From NCBI RefSeq assembly GCF_007096885.1, contig NZ_VJNO01000013.1, positions 113,170 to 177,169 of the forward strand: DNA of 64,000 nt, written 5' to 3'. Position 1 is the stretch's first letter, and each line of letters starts with the position of its first letter. A program made the translations under genes and the position numbers. The DNA is from Streptomyces sp. 130 (GTDB lineage: Bacteria > Actinomycetota > Actinomycetes > Streptomycetales > Streptomycetaceae). This document shows, one piece after another, positions 55,736 to 63,983 of this stretch. Below the pieces are notes generated by a model. That model had not been told where the DNA came from. It saw only the letters and a list, made by a program, of their open reading frames with translations, and ran no database searches.

Positions 55736-56182
55736 ATGCCTCTCCAGGGCGAGTACGAGCCGAGCCCCTCCCAGTGGGTTCGCGACCAGGTCGAGCAGTA
55801 CGAGAGCTCGGGCGGCACGGAAGGGACGACGATGCGCGGCATGCCCGTCATCGTCCTGACGACCGTGGGCGCCAAGACGGGCAAGATCCGCAAGACGCCC
55901 CTGATGCGCGTCGAGCACGGTGGCCGGTACGCGGTGGTCGCCTCCCAGGGCGGCGCCCCCTCCCACCCCGTCTGGTACCACAACCTCAAGGCCGACCCGC
56001 GCGCCGAGCTCCAGGACGGCCCCGAGCGCCGCGACATGACGGCACGTGAGGTCACCGGCGCGGAGAAGGAGCAGTGGTGGGAGCGCGCGGTGGAGGCGTT
56101 CCCCGACTACGCGGACTACCAGAAGAAGACGGACCGGCAGATCCCCGTGTTCGTACTGGAGCCGGTGGACGGGAACCACTGA
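55736..56182 (+). CDS. nitroreductase family deazaflavin-dependent oxidoreductase (Ddn-like)
   Basis: A 148-residue F420-binding protein of the Ddn/FDOR group with a split-barrel fold. The core is [20 protein letters not shown] followed by [20 protein letters not shown] and [12 protein letters not shown], the signature of deazaflavin-dependent nitroreductases and quinone reductases. GGGAAAGAACGC precedes ATG 55736; the in-frame ATG at 55673 adds 21 atypical Arg/Gly-rich residues and is less likely. The natural substrate is probably a quinone or another enone, by analogy. Confidence 0.9.
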   Translation: MPLQGEYEPSPSQWVRDQVEQYESSGGTEGTTMRGMPVIVLTTVGAKTGKIRKTPLMRVEHGGRYAVVASQGGAPSHPVWYHNLKADPRAELQDGPERRDMTAREVTGAEKEQWWERAVEAFPDYADYQKKTDRQIPVFVLEPVDGNH

Positions 56183-56249
56183 GGCGTCTCGGGATAGTGT
56201 CCAGCTCGGCCCCCAGGGGGTGGGGCCGAGCGGAAGGATGCGAAACCCG

Positions 56250-56657
56250 ATGACGACAGACAACTCCGACCTCGTCGCCTTCGTCAGGGCGCGCCTCGAT
56301 GAGGAAGAGGACCTGGCGCGGGCGGCCGGCGGCGAGGCGTGGCGGTGCCCGGCCGGGACGCCCGGCGAGATCCACGACCGGGGCGGCGCGATCGCCTTCA
56401 CCCTGCGGACGCACGGCCACGCCTACGACCGGCACATCGTCCGGCAGGACCCGGCCCGGACGCTTCAGCGCATCGAGACCAGCCGGGTCCTCCTGGACGA
56501 GTACGCCGAGGTCGCCGCGCTCGACGTCGACCGCCCGCAGCGCGACTTCGCGTCCGGCCGCGCCTTCGGCCTGGGCTTCGTGGTCCGGCAGCTGGCCGCC
56601 GAGCACGCGGGCCACCCCGACTACCTGGTGAAGTGGCTGCCCCGCTTCACCCAGTAG
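56250..56657 (+). CDS. DUF6221 family protein
   Basis: A 135-residue soluble protein with the DUF6221 opening DLVAFVRARLDEEEDLARAA and a downstream helix TLQRIETSRVLLDEYAEVAA. The C-terminus (FGLGFVVRQLAAEHAGHPDY) closes the domain. The family is confined to actinobacteria and is often found near regulatory or mobile genes; its function is unknown. GGAAGG (56232) lies 12 bases upstream of ATG 56250; the ATG at 56238 overlaps that site. Confidence 0.82.
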   Translation: MTTDNSDLVAFVRARLDEEEDLARAAGGEAWRCPAGTPGEIHDRGGAIAFTLRTHGHAYDRHIVRQDPARTLQRIETSRVLLDEYAEVAALDVDRPQRDFASGRAFGLGFVVRQLAAEHAGHPDYLVKWLPRFTQ

Positions 56658-56683
56658 CACGCGAGGCCCGCGGCGCCGGGAGG

Positions 56684-56872
56684 TCAGAGCGCGTTGGTCC
56701 CGTGGTCGCCCTTGGTGCTCACCTGGTCGCTCCGCTCCTGGAGCCGGCGGGCCTTGTCCTGGAGGCGCTGCCGCTCCCGGGGGTCCGATGTGCGTTCGGC
56801 GGTCTCCCGCATCTCCTCGGCCTTCGCCCGGATGCGTTCGGCCCGGCCGCCGGTCTCGTCCGCAACGCTCAT
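56684..56872 (-). CDS. DUF6381 family small coiled-coil protein
   Basis: A 62-residue charged helical protein: ADETGGRAERIRAKAEEMRE, TAERTSDPRERQRLQDKARR, then LQERSDQVS. The heptad pattern suggests a short coiled coil. This is the Streptomyces DUF6381 family, present in many copies per genome and of unknown role, with stress-linked expression suspected. GGAGTGATC directly precedes ATG 56872. It is divergent from the GlxA-type regulator. Confidence 0.85.
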   Translation of the reverse strand: MSVADETGGRAERIRAKAEEMRETAERTSDPRERQRLQDKARRLQERSDQVSTKGDHGTNAL

Positions 56873-57024
56873 GATCACTCCAGGTTCTCGGTGGAGAGCC
56901 GTCCATTCCAGCGAACCAGCGCATCCGCGCGTACGCATCTCGGGGGCCGGGCCGCCGCACCGGTGTCCGAATGTGACAGGGAACCGTCATTGCGGCCACC
57001 CGCGCGGTTGACGACGATGGACCC

Positions 57025-58017
57025 ATGTCCACCGCACACCGCGTCGTCATCGCGGTCTTCCCCGGCGTCGATCTCCTCGACGTCTCAGGCCCCGCCGAGG
57101 TCTTCGCCCTGGCCAACAGGGTGTCCGGGGGCCGTCCCCGCTACGAGGTGCGGCTCGCCGGGCCCGAGGCGGGCGAGGTCCGGACCTCGGCGGGGGTGCG
57201 GCTGCTGACCGACCTGGCCTTCGGCGAGGTGGGGCGGGAGGTCGACACCCTCCTGGTCCCCGGTGCGGTCGACATCACCGACGAAGGGCCCGTCGCCCGG
57301 ATCGACGCGGACATCGTGGCCTGGGTGAAGGAGACGGCCCCGCACGCCCGCCGGGTGGCGTCCGTGTGCGTCGGCGCGCATCTGCTCGCCGCCGCCGGGC
57401 TCCTGGACGGCATGACGGCGACCACCCACTGGTCGACCGCCGCCCAGCTCGCCGCCGCGCACCCGGAGGTCACGGTCGACGCGGACCCGATCTTCGTCCG
57501 CGCGGACCGGGGCCGGGTGTGGACCGGCGCCGGCATCAGCGCCTGCCTGGACCTCGCGCTCGCCCTGGTGGCCGAGGACCTGGGCGAGGACGTCGCGCTC
57601 GCCGTGGCACGCCAGCTGGTGATGTACCTCAAGCGGCAGGGCGGCCAGAGCCAGTTCTCCGTACCCCTGAGCAGACCGGCCGCCTCCCGGCGCGAGATCG
57701 ACGCGCTGCGGCTGTGGGTCGTGGACCACCTCGACCAGGACCTGTCCGCACCGGTGCTCGCGGCGCGGATGTGCCTGAGCGAGCGCCACTTCGCCCGGGT
57801 CTTCAAACAGGAGACCGGAGTCTCCCCGGCCGCCTATGTGGAGTCCGCCCGCGTCGAGGCGGCCCGCAGGCTCCTGGAGACCACCGACGACCCGCTCGAC
57901 CGGGTGGCGTCCGCCGCCGGTTTCGGGTCGGCGGAGACCCTGCACCGGGTGTTCCGACGGCAGATCGCCACCACACCGGCCGCCTACCGCCGCCGCTTCC
58001 GCACCCACGCGGCCTGA
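57025..58017 (+). CDS. GlxA family transcriptional regulator (DJ-1/PfpI plus AraC HTH)
   Basis: A 330-residue regulator. The N-terminal DJ-1/PfpI domain (about 1-185) has RVVIAVFPGVDLLDVSGPAE and the nucleophile-elbow region VASVCVGAHLLAAAG. The AraC/XylS DNA-binding domain (about 225-327) has LSAPVLAARMCLSERHFARV, FKQETGVSPAAYVES and RVASAAGFGSAETLHRVFRR. It probably controls the isochorismatase-like hydrolase gene 94 bases downstream. GACGAT six bases before the ATG suggests a leaderless message. The signal sensed is unknown. Confidence 0.9.
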   Translation: MSTAHRVVIAVFPGVDLLDVSGPAEVFALANRVSGGRPRYEVRLAGPEAGEVRTSAGVRLLTDLAFGEVGREVDTLLVPGAVDITDEGPVARIDADIVAWVKETAPHARRVASVCVGAHLLAAAGLLDGMTATTHWSTAAQLAAAHPEVTVDADPIFVRADRGRVWTGAGISACLDLALALVAEDLGEDVALAVARQLVMYLKRQGGQSQFSVPLSRPAASRREIDALRLWVVDHLDQDLSAPVLAARMCLSERHFARVFKQETGVSPAAYVESARVEAARRLLETTDDPLDRVASAAGFGSAETLHRVFRRQIATTPAAYRRRFRTHAA

Positions 58018-58111
58018 CCGCGCCCGACACCCCCGGCACCCCGACTCCCCGTACCCGGCACGGCGGACGGCTCCGCCCTGCCTGCCCACGCCCACGAGAA
58101 AGGCACCCGCC

Positions 58112-58735
58112 ATGACCACCACCCGCCCCTCCGCCACGCTCCGCGAGGTCTCCGGCCTGGACGACCGGCTGCCCCGGCTGAGCGAATCCGTCCTCATCCT
58201 CATCGACGTCCAGAACACCTACCGCACCGGCGTCATGGCCCTGGAGGGTGCCGAGGAGGCCGTCGCGGCCTGCGCGCGCCTCCTGGACCGGGCCAGGGCC
58301 GCCGGCACGCCGGTGGTCCATGTCATCCACGACGGCGGCGAGGGCTCCCCGTACGACATCCGCGAGCACATCGGCGCCCTCAGCGACGAAGTGGCGCCCC
58401 GGGAGGGCGAGGCGGTGGTCGTCAAGCAGTTCCCGAACTCCTTCCACCGCACGGAGCTGGAGAAGACCCTCACCGCCCTGGGCGCGGAGCCCGGCAGCGG
58501 CAAGGACCTGGTGCTCGCCGGGTTCATGGCCCACATGTGCGTCGCCCACACCGCCCAGGGCGCGTTCAACCTCGGCTACCGGCCCGCCGTCGTCGCCGAG
58601 GCCACGGCCACCCGCAGCCTGCCCGCGCCCGACGGCACCGTGGTCCCGGCCGGCACCCTGAAGGCCGCCGCGCTCACCGCCGTGGCCGACCTCTTCGCCC
58701 CGGTCGCCGCCACGGTGGACGACCTCCCCGCCTGA
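58112..58735 (+). CDS. isochorismatase-like cysteine hydrolase
   Basis: A 207-residue hydrolase of the isochorismatase/nicotinamidase superfamily. The triad is visible: Asp32 in VLILIDVQNTYRTG, Lys in VVVKQFPNSFH, and Cys in GFMAHMCVAHTAQGAF. Members hydrolyse amides or vinyl ethers; the specific substrate is not predictable. GAGAAAGG precedes the ATG. It follows a GlxA-type regulator in the same direction, an arrangement common for this family that suggests specific control by it. Confidence 0.9.
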   Translation: MTTTRPSATLREVSGLDDRLPRLSESVLILIDVQNTYRTGVMALEGAEEAVAACARLLDRARAAGTPVVHVIHDGGEGSPYDIREHIGALSDEVAPREGEAVVVKQFPNSFHRTELEKTLTALGAEPGSGKDLVLAGFMAHMCVAHTAQGAFNLGYRPAVVAEATATRSLPAPDGTVVPAGTLKAAALTAVADLFAPVAATVDDLPA

Positions 58736-58757
58736 TCGCCCGCCCCCGGCGGCGGCC

Positions 58758-59477
58758 TCAGCGTTCGACCGACGTCGTCGTGAAGCGGTCGCCGCAGACA
58801 CGGATCTGCGGGTCGCGCAGCGTCAGCGCCTCCTTGGAGCCCGGCGGGTACACCCGCAGGTAGGCGGCCTGCTTCCAGCAGCCGCCGTCCGCGATGCCCT
58901 GGTTCAGGGTGTGCAGCACGACGTGCGCCGTCCTGCCGGGAGCCAGCACGGTCGCCCCGTGCGAGGCGCCGTCACGCTCGGCCGGAGCGCCGACGACGGC
59001 GCCGTCGCGCTGGATCAGGGACACGCCGGGGAAGCCGTTCAGGGCGCAGGAGTGCCCGGACTTGTTCACGAACGTGAGCTCGTAGTACACCTGGCCGGCG
59101 CCCCCGTCGCCGCGTTTCACGCTCATGCCCAGGCCCTCGGCCGGGCACCGGCCGGGGCCGGAGGCGTCGGCCCCGGACCCGCCGGACGCGGCGGGGGAGG
59201 AGGGGGCCGGCGCCGGGGGCGAGGAGGCCGGGCCGGACGGCTGGGGCGAGGTCCGGGCGGGGCCCGTCGTCGCGGCGTGGGCCGCGGGCGAGGCCGCGTC
59301 CTTTGATCCGGAGCCGTCGTCGCAGCCCGCCGCGACGAGGGCGAACGACATCATCGCGACGGGCACGACGAGGCGTCGGCGGAGCGTACGCGCTCTCCCC
59401 GCCGACTCGCGCCCTCGCGGACGGGGCGTGTGTCCGAACGGTGCGGGGGTGGCGGTGGTGCGAGAAAGTGAGCCCAT
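58758..59477 (-). CDS. DUF4232 domain lipoprotein
   Basis: A 239-residue predicted lipoprotein. A basic region (RARTLRRRL) and a hydrophobic stretch (VVPVAMMSFALVAAGC) end in a lipobox with Cys53. A Pro/Ser/Ala linker follows to about residue 105, then DUF4232 (about 108-239) with YYELTFVNKSGHSCALNGFP and VVLHTLNQGIADGGCW. DUF4232 is an extracytoplasmic beta domain of unknown function. The start ATG 59477 lacks a ribosome site. A later start closer to the signal helix would make a more typical lipoprotein, so the N-terminus is uncertain. Confidence 0.85.
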   Translation of the reverse strand: MGSLSRTTATPAPFGHTPRPRGRESAGRARTLRRRLVVPVAMMSFALVAAGCDDGSGSKDAASPAAHAATTGPARTSPQPSGPASSPPAPAPSSPAASGGSGADASGPGRCPAEGLGMSVKRGDGGAGQVYYELTFVNKSGHSCALNGFPGVSLIQRDGAVVGAPAERDGASHGATVLAPGRTAHVVLHTLNQGIADGGCWKQAAYLRVYPPGSKEALTLRDPQIRVCGDRFTTTSVER

Positions 59478-59524
59478 AACGGACGCGTGCTCGATTTCCT
59501 GTGGGTCCAACCTGATGATCTGGC

Positions 59525-59532
59525 AAAAAAAA
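59525..59532 (-). other. T8 tract (minus strand) just after the small udgB-coupled gene
   Basis: Eight consecutive Ts on the minus strand are extremely rare in this composition and lie 13 bases past the stop at 59545. This would suit an intrinsic terminator, but I find no convincing stem directly before it. Confidence 0.35.
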
Positions 59533-59544
59533 CGCCGGGAAACG

Positions 59545-59745
59545 TCAGTCGTCCTCGAACCGCCCCCGTCCAGCCCTTCCAGTTCCGCCAGGAACTCCGA
59601 GGCCGCCGCCGCGTACGCCGGGCAGGTCCGGACCTCCACGCGCGAGGGCGTTCCGGCGGGCGGCCCACAGGCCCAGGTCGTTCGCGTGCTTCCCGTTCCG
59701 GCTCGCCGGGTCGAGCCGTTCCGCGATCCTCGCCCCGGGGGTCAC
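59545..59745 (-). CDS. small protein coupled to udgB, with apparent compensated double frameshift
   Basis: A GTG start overlaps the udgB stop (GTGA at 59745-59742) and an open frame runs 66 codons to TGA at 59545. The first 35 codons (GARIAERLDPASRNGKHAND, LGLWAARRNA) have the usual GC-rich third positions. From about 59640 that preference moves to the +1 frame, which would read VEVRTCPAYAAAASEFLAEL and EGLDGG; it returns to the original frame near 59563 (GGGGG) for the final FEDD. The natural protein is thus probably a fusion of these segments, and the listed frame is either damaged or misread in the assembly. Function unknown. Confidence 0.5.
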   Translation of the reverse strand: MTPGARIAERLDPASRNGKHANDLGLWAARRNALARGGPDLPGVRGGGLGVPGGTGRAGRGRFEDD

Positions 59746-60512
59746 TCCGGATTCGGCCGGGCCACCGGCAGCCCCGCCGCCCGTGCTGCCTGTGCCAGCA
59801 CCTCGCGGAGCATCGCCGGGGTGAGCCGGCCGGTGAAGACGTTGCGCTGGCTGACGTGGTAGCAGCCGAACACCGTCAGCGGGTCGCCCGCCCCGTCGGC
59901 CGGTTCCAGCGTCGTACGGGCGCCGTGACCGAACACCGGCCTGGGCCGGGGAACCCGCCGCCCGGCCCGCTCCAGCGCGGCCAGGGCCGCCTGCCAGCCG
60001 AAGCCGCCGAGCACGACGACCGACCGCACCGTGGGCCGCAGCAACTGGAGCTCCCGGGCCAGCCACGGCCGGCACGTGTCCCGCTCGCCCGGCGTCGGGC
60101 GGTTGGCGGGCGGCGCGCAGTGCACGGGGGAGGTGACCCTGACCCCGTACAGTTCGAGCCCGTCGGTCAGGCCGGTCACCGTGGGCCGGGAGGCCAGCCC
60201 CAGCTCGTACAGCGTGGCGTACAGCAGGTCACCGGCCCGGTCGCCGGTGAACATCCTGCCCGTCCGGTTCCCGCCGTGCGCGGCGGGCGCCAGGCCCGTG
60301 ATGGCCAGGGATGCGTCAGAGGGCCCGAAGCCGGGTACGGGACGGGCCCAGTACTCCCAGTCGCGGAACGCGGGGCGCTTGATCCGGGCCGTCTCCTCCC
60401 GCCACTCCACGAGGCGCGGGCAGGCGCGGCACGTGACCAGCCGCCCGTCGAGCTCGGGCAGCGTACGGGAGCGGGCGGCGGCCCGTTCGGGGTAGTCCTC
60501 GGCGGTGCACAT
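59742..60512 (-). CDS. udgB: uracil-DNA glycosylase, family 5 (UdgB type, [4Fe-4S])
   Basis: A 256-residue base-excision repair enzyme. The four Fe-S cysteines are Cys28, Cys31 (VTCRACPRLVEW), Cys132 and Cys147. Motif A is ITGLAPAAHGGNRTGRMFTG and the C-terminal active-site loop is CYHVSQRNVFTGRLT, the His form seen in family 5, which can also remove hypoxanthine and xanthine. It is divergent from the DUF2945 gene. GGAAGCGGG precedes ATG 60512. Its stop overlaps the start of the small frameshifted gene. Confidence 0.93.
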   Translation of the reverse strand: MCTAEDYPERAAARSRTLPELDGRLVTCRACPRLVEWREETARIKRPAFRDWEYWARPVPGFGPSDASLAITGLAPAAHGGNRTGRMFTGDRAGDLLYATLYELGLASRPTVTGLTDGLELYGVRVTSPVHCAPPANRPTPGERDTCRPWLARELQLLRPTVRSVVVLGGFGWQAALAALERAGRRVPRPRPVFGHGARTTLEPADGAGDPLTVFGCYHVSQRNVFTGRLTPAMLREVLAQAARAAGLPVARPNPE

Positions 60513-60643
60513 GATCGACCCGCTTCCACGTTCCTGATTCCGCCCGGTGGCGCGTTCACCGAAATGAGCGTACCCAGGGCGAAAGGGGCCATGGCCGTGA
60601 AATCGGCCCGGCCGGGACCGGAAAAGCGAAAGGAAGCCGGACC

Positions 60644-60850
60644 ATGAAGGATTTCGCCGTCGGGGACCATGTGCGATGGAACTCCGAAGCCGGTCACGTC
60701 GAAGGCGTCATCACCGGGAAACACACCAGTGACGTCGAATTCAAGGGCCGCACCCGGCGCTGCAGCAAGGACGAACCGCAGTACGAGATCAAGAGCGACA
60801 AGACCGGGCACCTCGCCATGCACAAGGGCAGCGCGCTGAAGAAGACCTGA
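60644..60850 (+). CDS. DUF2945 (hypervirulence-associated Tudor) small protein
   Basis: A 68-residue SH3/Tudor-like beta barrel: DFAVGDHVRWNSEAGHVEGV, ITGKHTSDVEFKGR, then PQYEIKSDKTGHLAMHKGSA. The family is found in bacteria and fungi and its role is unclear; the barrel might bind nucleic acid or protein. GAAAGGAAGCC precedes the ATG. The DUF488 gene starts 12 bases after it, so the two form an operon. Confidence 0.9.
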   Translation: MKDFAVGDHVRWNSEAGHVEGVITGKHTSDVEFKGRTRRCSKDEPQYEIKSDKTGHLAMHKGSALKKT

Positions 60851-60861
60851 CGGACGGCACG

Positions 60862-61386
60862 GTGAACAGGATCTGCACGGTCGGCCACTCGACCAGGGAG
60901 TTCGGCGAACTGGTGGAGCTGCTGCGCCGGAACGACATCACCCTGCTGGCCGACGTGCGCTCGTACCCGTCGTCCCGGAAACTCCCGCAGTGGAACCAGC
61001 GGAACATCATCGACCGCCTGCCGCCGGACATCGGGTACCGGTGGCTCCCGAAGCTGGGCGGCCGCCGCCACACCCCGAAGGGCGTCCCCACCGAGAACGG
61101 CGCCTGGCGGGTCAAGGCGTTCCGCGACTACGCCGATTACATGGCGACGGACGCCTTCCGGGAAGGGCTGGACGAGCTGCTGGCACTCGCCGAGGACGCC
61201 CGGCCGGCCATCATGTGCAGCGAGGCCGTCCCGTGGCGCTGCCACCGCAGACTGATCACCGACGCGCTGATCGTCGCGGGCGCGGAGGTCGTGGACATCC
61301 TGTCGCCCACCTCGACGCGGCCCGCGGTCCTGAACGAGGACGCGCGGGTCCGCGACGGCCGCCTGACCTACCCGCCCCACGGCTGA
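60862..61386 (+). CDS. DUF488 family protein
   Basis: A 174-residue protein. The DUF488 signature is present: ICTVGHSTREFGELVELL, LLADVRSYPSSRKLPQWNQR, YRWLPKLGGRRHTPKG and IMCSEAVPWRCHRRLITDAL with two conserved cysteines. Members occur near DNA repair and stress genes; a nucleic-acid-related enzymatic role has been suggested but not shown. GTG 60862 is close to the DUF2945 stop. The last 19 bases overlap the end of the converging sigma factor gene, leaving no room for a shared terminator. Confidence 0.9.
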   Translation: MNRICTVGHSTREFGELVELLRRNDITLLADVRSYPSSRKLPQWNQRNIIDRLPPDIGYRWLPKLGGRRHTPKGVPTENGAWRVKAFRDYADYMATDAFREGLDELLALAEDARPAIMCSEAVPWRCHRRLITDALIVAGAEVVDILSPTSTRPAVLNEDARVRDGRLTYPPHG

Positions 61387-62330
61387 GAGGCCGCCCCCGA
61401 CCCGCCGTGCCCGGGCCACGGCCGCAGCTTCTCCGGGTTGCGCACCGCCCAGATGCGGTGCACCCGGCCCCCGGCGAGACCGAACGCGGCCACGGTCACC
61501 GTGACCCCGGAGTGCTGGGCGACCAGGCCTGGCCGGCCGTTCACCGTGCGTTCGAGCAGCAGGAGCCCGGGCGCCTTGTCCGCGAAGTGGACCAGATAGC
61601 GGGCGACCCGCTCGGCGCCCTCGACCGGGCGCAGGGCCGCTCCGGCCAGACCGCCGCCGTCGGTGACCATCGCCGCCTCCGGGTCGAGGAGACCGATGAG
61701 CGCCCCGATGTCCTTGGCCTCCCAGGCGTCCTTGAACTCCCGCACCAGGACCGCCTGCCCGGCGGCCGGGCCCGTCTCGGCGCGGGCGTCGCGGATGCGC
61801 CGGCGGCCCGAGGCGGCGAGCTGCCGGCACGCCGGGGCGCTCCGGCCGACGATCTCCCCGACCTCCGCGAAGGGGTACCGGAACACGTCGTGCAGGATGA
61901 ACGCCACCCGCTCGGCCGGGGTCATGGACTCCAGCACCACCAGGAACGCCATGTTCACGGACTCGTCCAGGGTGACCCGGTCCGCGGGGTCCGCCGGCGC
62001 GTCGCCGCCGCCGCCGTCGGCGCGCCCGCCGACCCACTCGGAGCGGTCCGGCAGCGGCTCCGGTATCCACTCGCCGACGTAACGCTCCCGCCTGACCCGC
62101 GCCGAGCCCAGCACATCGAGGCACACCCGGCTCGCCACCGTCGTCAGCCACGCCCCGGGCGACTCGACGGCGTCCCGCCGCTCCGGTGGCATCGCGTACC
62201 AGCGGGCGTACGTCTCCTGTACGGCGTCCTCCGCCTCGGCGACCGAACCGAGCATCCGGTAGGCGAGGTTCGTCAACTGGCGGCGCTCGCCGATGACGGC
62301 GCTCAGGTCCGGCTCGGAAGGTGTGCTCAT
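61368..62330 (-). CDS. sigJ: ECF41-family RNA polymerase sigma factor (SigJ-like) with SnoaL-like C-terminal domain
   Basis: A 320-residue extracytoplasmic-function sigma factor. Region 2 is NLAYRMLGSVAEAEDAVQET with YARWYAM; region 4 is MTPAERVAFILHDVFRYPFA followed by EVGEIVGRSAPACRQLA. The C-terminal extension (about 200-320) is SnoaL/NTF2-like and contains DGGG (224-227), the ECF41 hallmark. In this family the extension both inhibits and tunes the sigma factor in place of a separate anti-sigma factor. ECF41 genes usually sit beside a carboxymuconolactone decarboxylase or oxidoreductase target gene; none is present here. The start is ATG 62330. Confidence 0.92.
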   Translation of the reverse strand: MSTPSEPDLSAVIGERRQLTNLAYRMLGSVAEAEDAVQETYARWYAMPPERRDAVESPGAWLTTVASRVCLDVLGSARVRRERYVGEWIPEPLPDRSEWVGGRADGGGGDAPADPADRVTLDESVNMAFLVVLESMTPAERVAFILHDVFRYPFAEVGEIVGRSAPACRQLAASGRRRIRDARAETGPAAGQAVLVREFKDAWEAKDIGALIGLLDPEAAMVTDGGGLAGAALRPVEGAERVARYLVHFADKAPGLLLLERTVNGRPGLVAQHSGVTVTVAAFGLAGGRVHRIWAVRNPEKLRPWPGHGGSGAASQPWGG

Positions 62331-62530
62331 CTGTGTGACCGCCCCTGGTCGTCGTGTCCGTAACCGCTGCTGACGGTTCGACGGAACAGCGCGCCGGAAC
62401 GTGAGGTGGACAGCGGCCTCACATTGCGCGGCCCCACGTCGTCGGACCGTTGGGACAGTACCGGTGAGACACCGGCCGTCGGCCCGGCGGGCCGGGTCCG
62501 CGGGGTGCCCGGCGCGCGCGAGGAGAGCAC

Positions 62531-63724
62531 TCAGGCCGTTCGCGTCTGGGGGCGCCACTCCACGATCATGATCGTCGCGTCGTCGTTCAGCCGGTCGTGC
62601 TGGTACTCGCGGATGGAGTGGATGAGCTGCCGGAGGGCCTCGGAAGCGGGCTCTCCGGCAGCGGTGGCGCGGATGATGGAGGCCGTGAACCGGGCGAGGC
62701 CGAAGTGGGTTCCGTCCGCCGTCCGGGCCTCGGTCACTCCGTCGGTGTACAGAACGACGCGGTCCCCTGGCTGCAGCGGAACCTCATGACGCACTCGTTC
62801 CGCACCGCCGATCGTCCCGGGGGTGCCCATGGGGGGTTCGGCGGGGCGGTCGAGCGCGTTGTCCAGAACGCGGTGGTCCCGGATCAGCAGGGGCGGTGGA
62901 TGGCCGCAGTTGATCCAGCTCAGGATGCCGCTGGCCAAGTCCAGTTGCAGGGCGATGCCGGTGCAGAACTGGTCGGGCAGCCACTCGGCCAGCACCTCGT
63001 CGACCGTTTTCACGAGCTGCCGCAGCCCCGACCCCCTGCGCCGGGCGCTGCGGCAGCCCGCCATCGCGATCGCGGTGGTCATCCCGGACGCCAGGTTGTG
63101 CCCCATCGCGTCGAGGATGACCGCGTGCAGCGTCGACTCCGTCAGCGAGTGGTCGAAGGCGTCGCCGCCCAGCTCGTACGCCGGTTCCAGCACCGCCGTG
63201 GACAGTGCCCGCTCCTCACCGACCGCGCGCGGCGGCAGCAGGGCCCGCACCATCTCGGCGGGCAGCGTCATCGTCTCCGTACGGGCCCGCTGCACGAACC
63301 GGTCGCTGAACGCGCGCTTCGACGTGATCGCCATCGCCAGGACGGACGCGAGGCTCTGGCACCGCTCCAGCAGCGTCTTGTCCAGGGTGTCCACCTGGAC
63401 ACCGATGACCCCCAGCCGCTCCACCCCGTCCACCAGCGGCAGCCAGACGATCAGCGTCTCGGTGTCCGTCGCCTCCACCCGCAGCGCCACCGAGCGGAAG
63501 GCCGAACCCGCCAGGGACCCGTCCACGCGCAGCTGCGCCTCGGCCGAGAGCGGAGTCAGGCGCTGCTGCTGGAGATCGACGATGTAGATCTCGACCCGGC
63601 GCAGACCGAGCAGCCCCGCGTACCGGTTGACGAGTGTGGGGATCTCGGTCGGTGCGGTGGCGTGCACCTCGGCCATGAACCCGTGCAGCAGGCGTTCGCC
63701 GTCGCTGGTGGGGGAGTACGACAT
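62531..63724 (-). CDS. GAF-like plus PP2C (SpoIIE-type) serine/threonine phosphatase
   Basis: A 397-residue phosphatase. The first 150 residues form a GAF-like sensory domain (PTLVNRYAGLLGLRRVEIYI, LIVWLPLVDGVERLGVIGVQ). The PPM/SpoIIE domain (about 160-390) has YELGGDAFDHSL, VILDAMGHNLASGMTTAIAM, WINCGHPPPLLI, VLYTDGVTEARTADG and LNDDATIMIVEW. The first Asp pair is atypical (GGDAFD), but the ligands appear present. It probably acts on anti-anti-sigma proteins. The ATG at 63724 has only a weak ribosome site. The sigma factor gene lies 200 bases further on the same strand. Confidence 0.9.
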   Translation of the reverse strand: MSYSPTSDGERLLHGFMAEVHATAPTEIPTLVNRYAGLLGLRRVEIYIVDLQQQRLTPLSAEAQLRVDGSLAGSAFRSVALRVEATDTETLIVWLPLVDGVERLGVIGVQVDTLDKTLLERCQSLASVLAMAITSKRAFSDRFVQRARTETMTLPAEMVRALLPPRAVGEERALSTAVLEPAYELGGDAFDHSLTESTLHAVILDAMGHNLASGMTTAIAMAGCRSARRRGSGLRQLVKTVDEVLAEWLPDQFCTGIALQLDLASGILSWINCGHPPPLLIRDHRVLDNALDRPAEPPMGTPGTIGGAERVRHEVPLQPGDRVVLYTDGVTEARTADGTHFGLARFTASIIRATAAGEPASEALRQLIHSIREYQHDRLNDDATIMIVEWRPQTRTA

Positions 63725-63846
63725 GGGATATCACCCGTCCGGCAGATGTGTGCGCACTGAAGAAGAGCCAACCGCCCGGACACCGGGGGGCGCCAGTCGT
63801 GGACGCCATTCGGCGGAGCGCCGGAACTGTGCGGATACGCAAAAGT

Positions 63847-63983
<137 letters not shown>

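Noticed and set aside
62331..62420. ECF41-type autoregulated promoter (TGTCACA-N16-CGTC) upstream of sigJ
   Set aside because: A TGTCCAC and a CGTC occur on the correct strand, but the spacer is 22 instead of 16.
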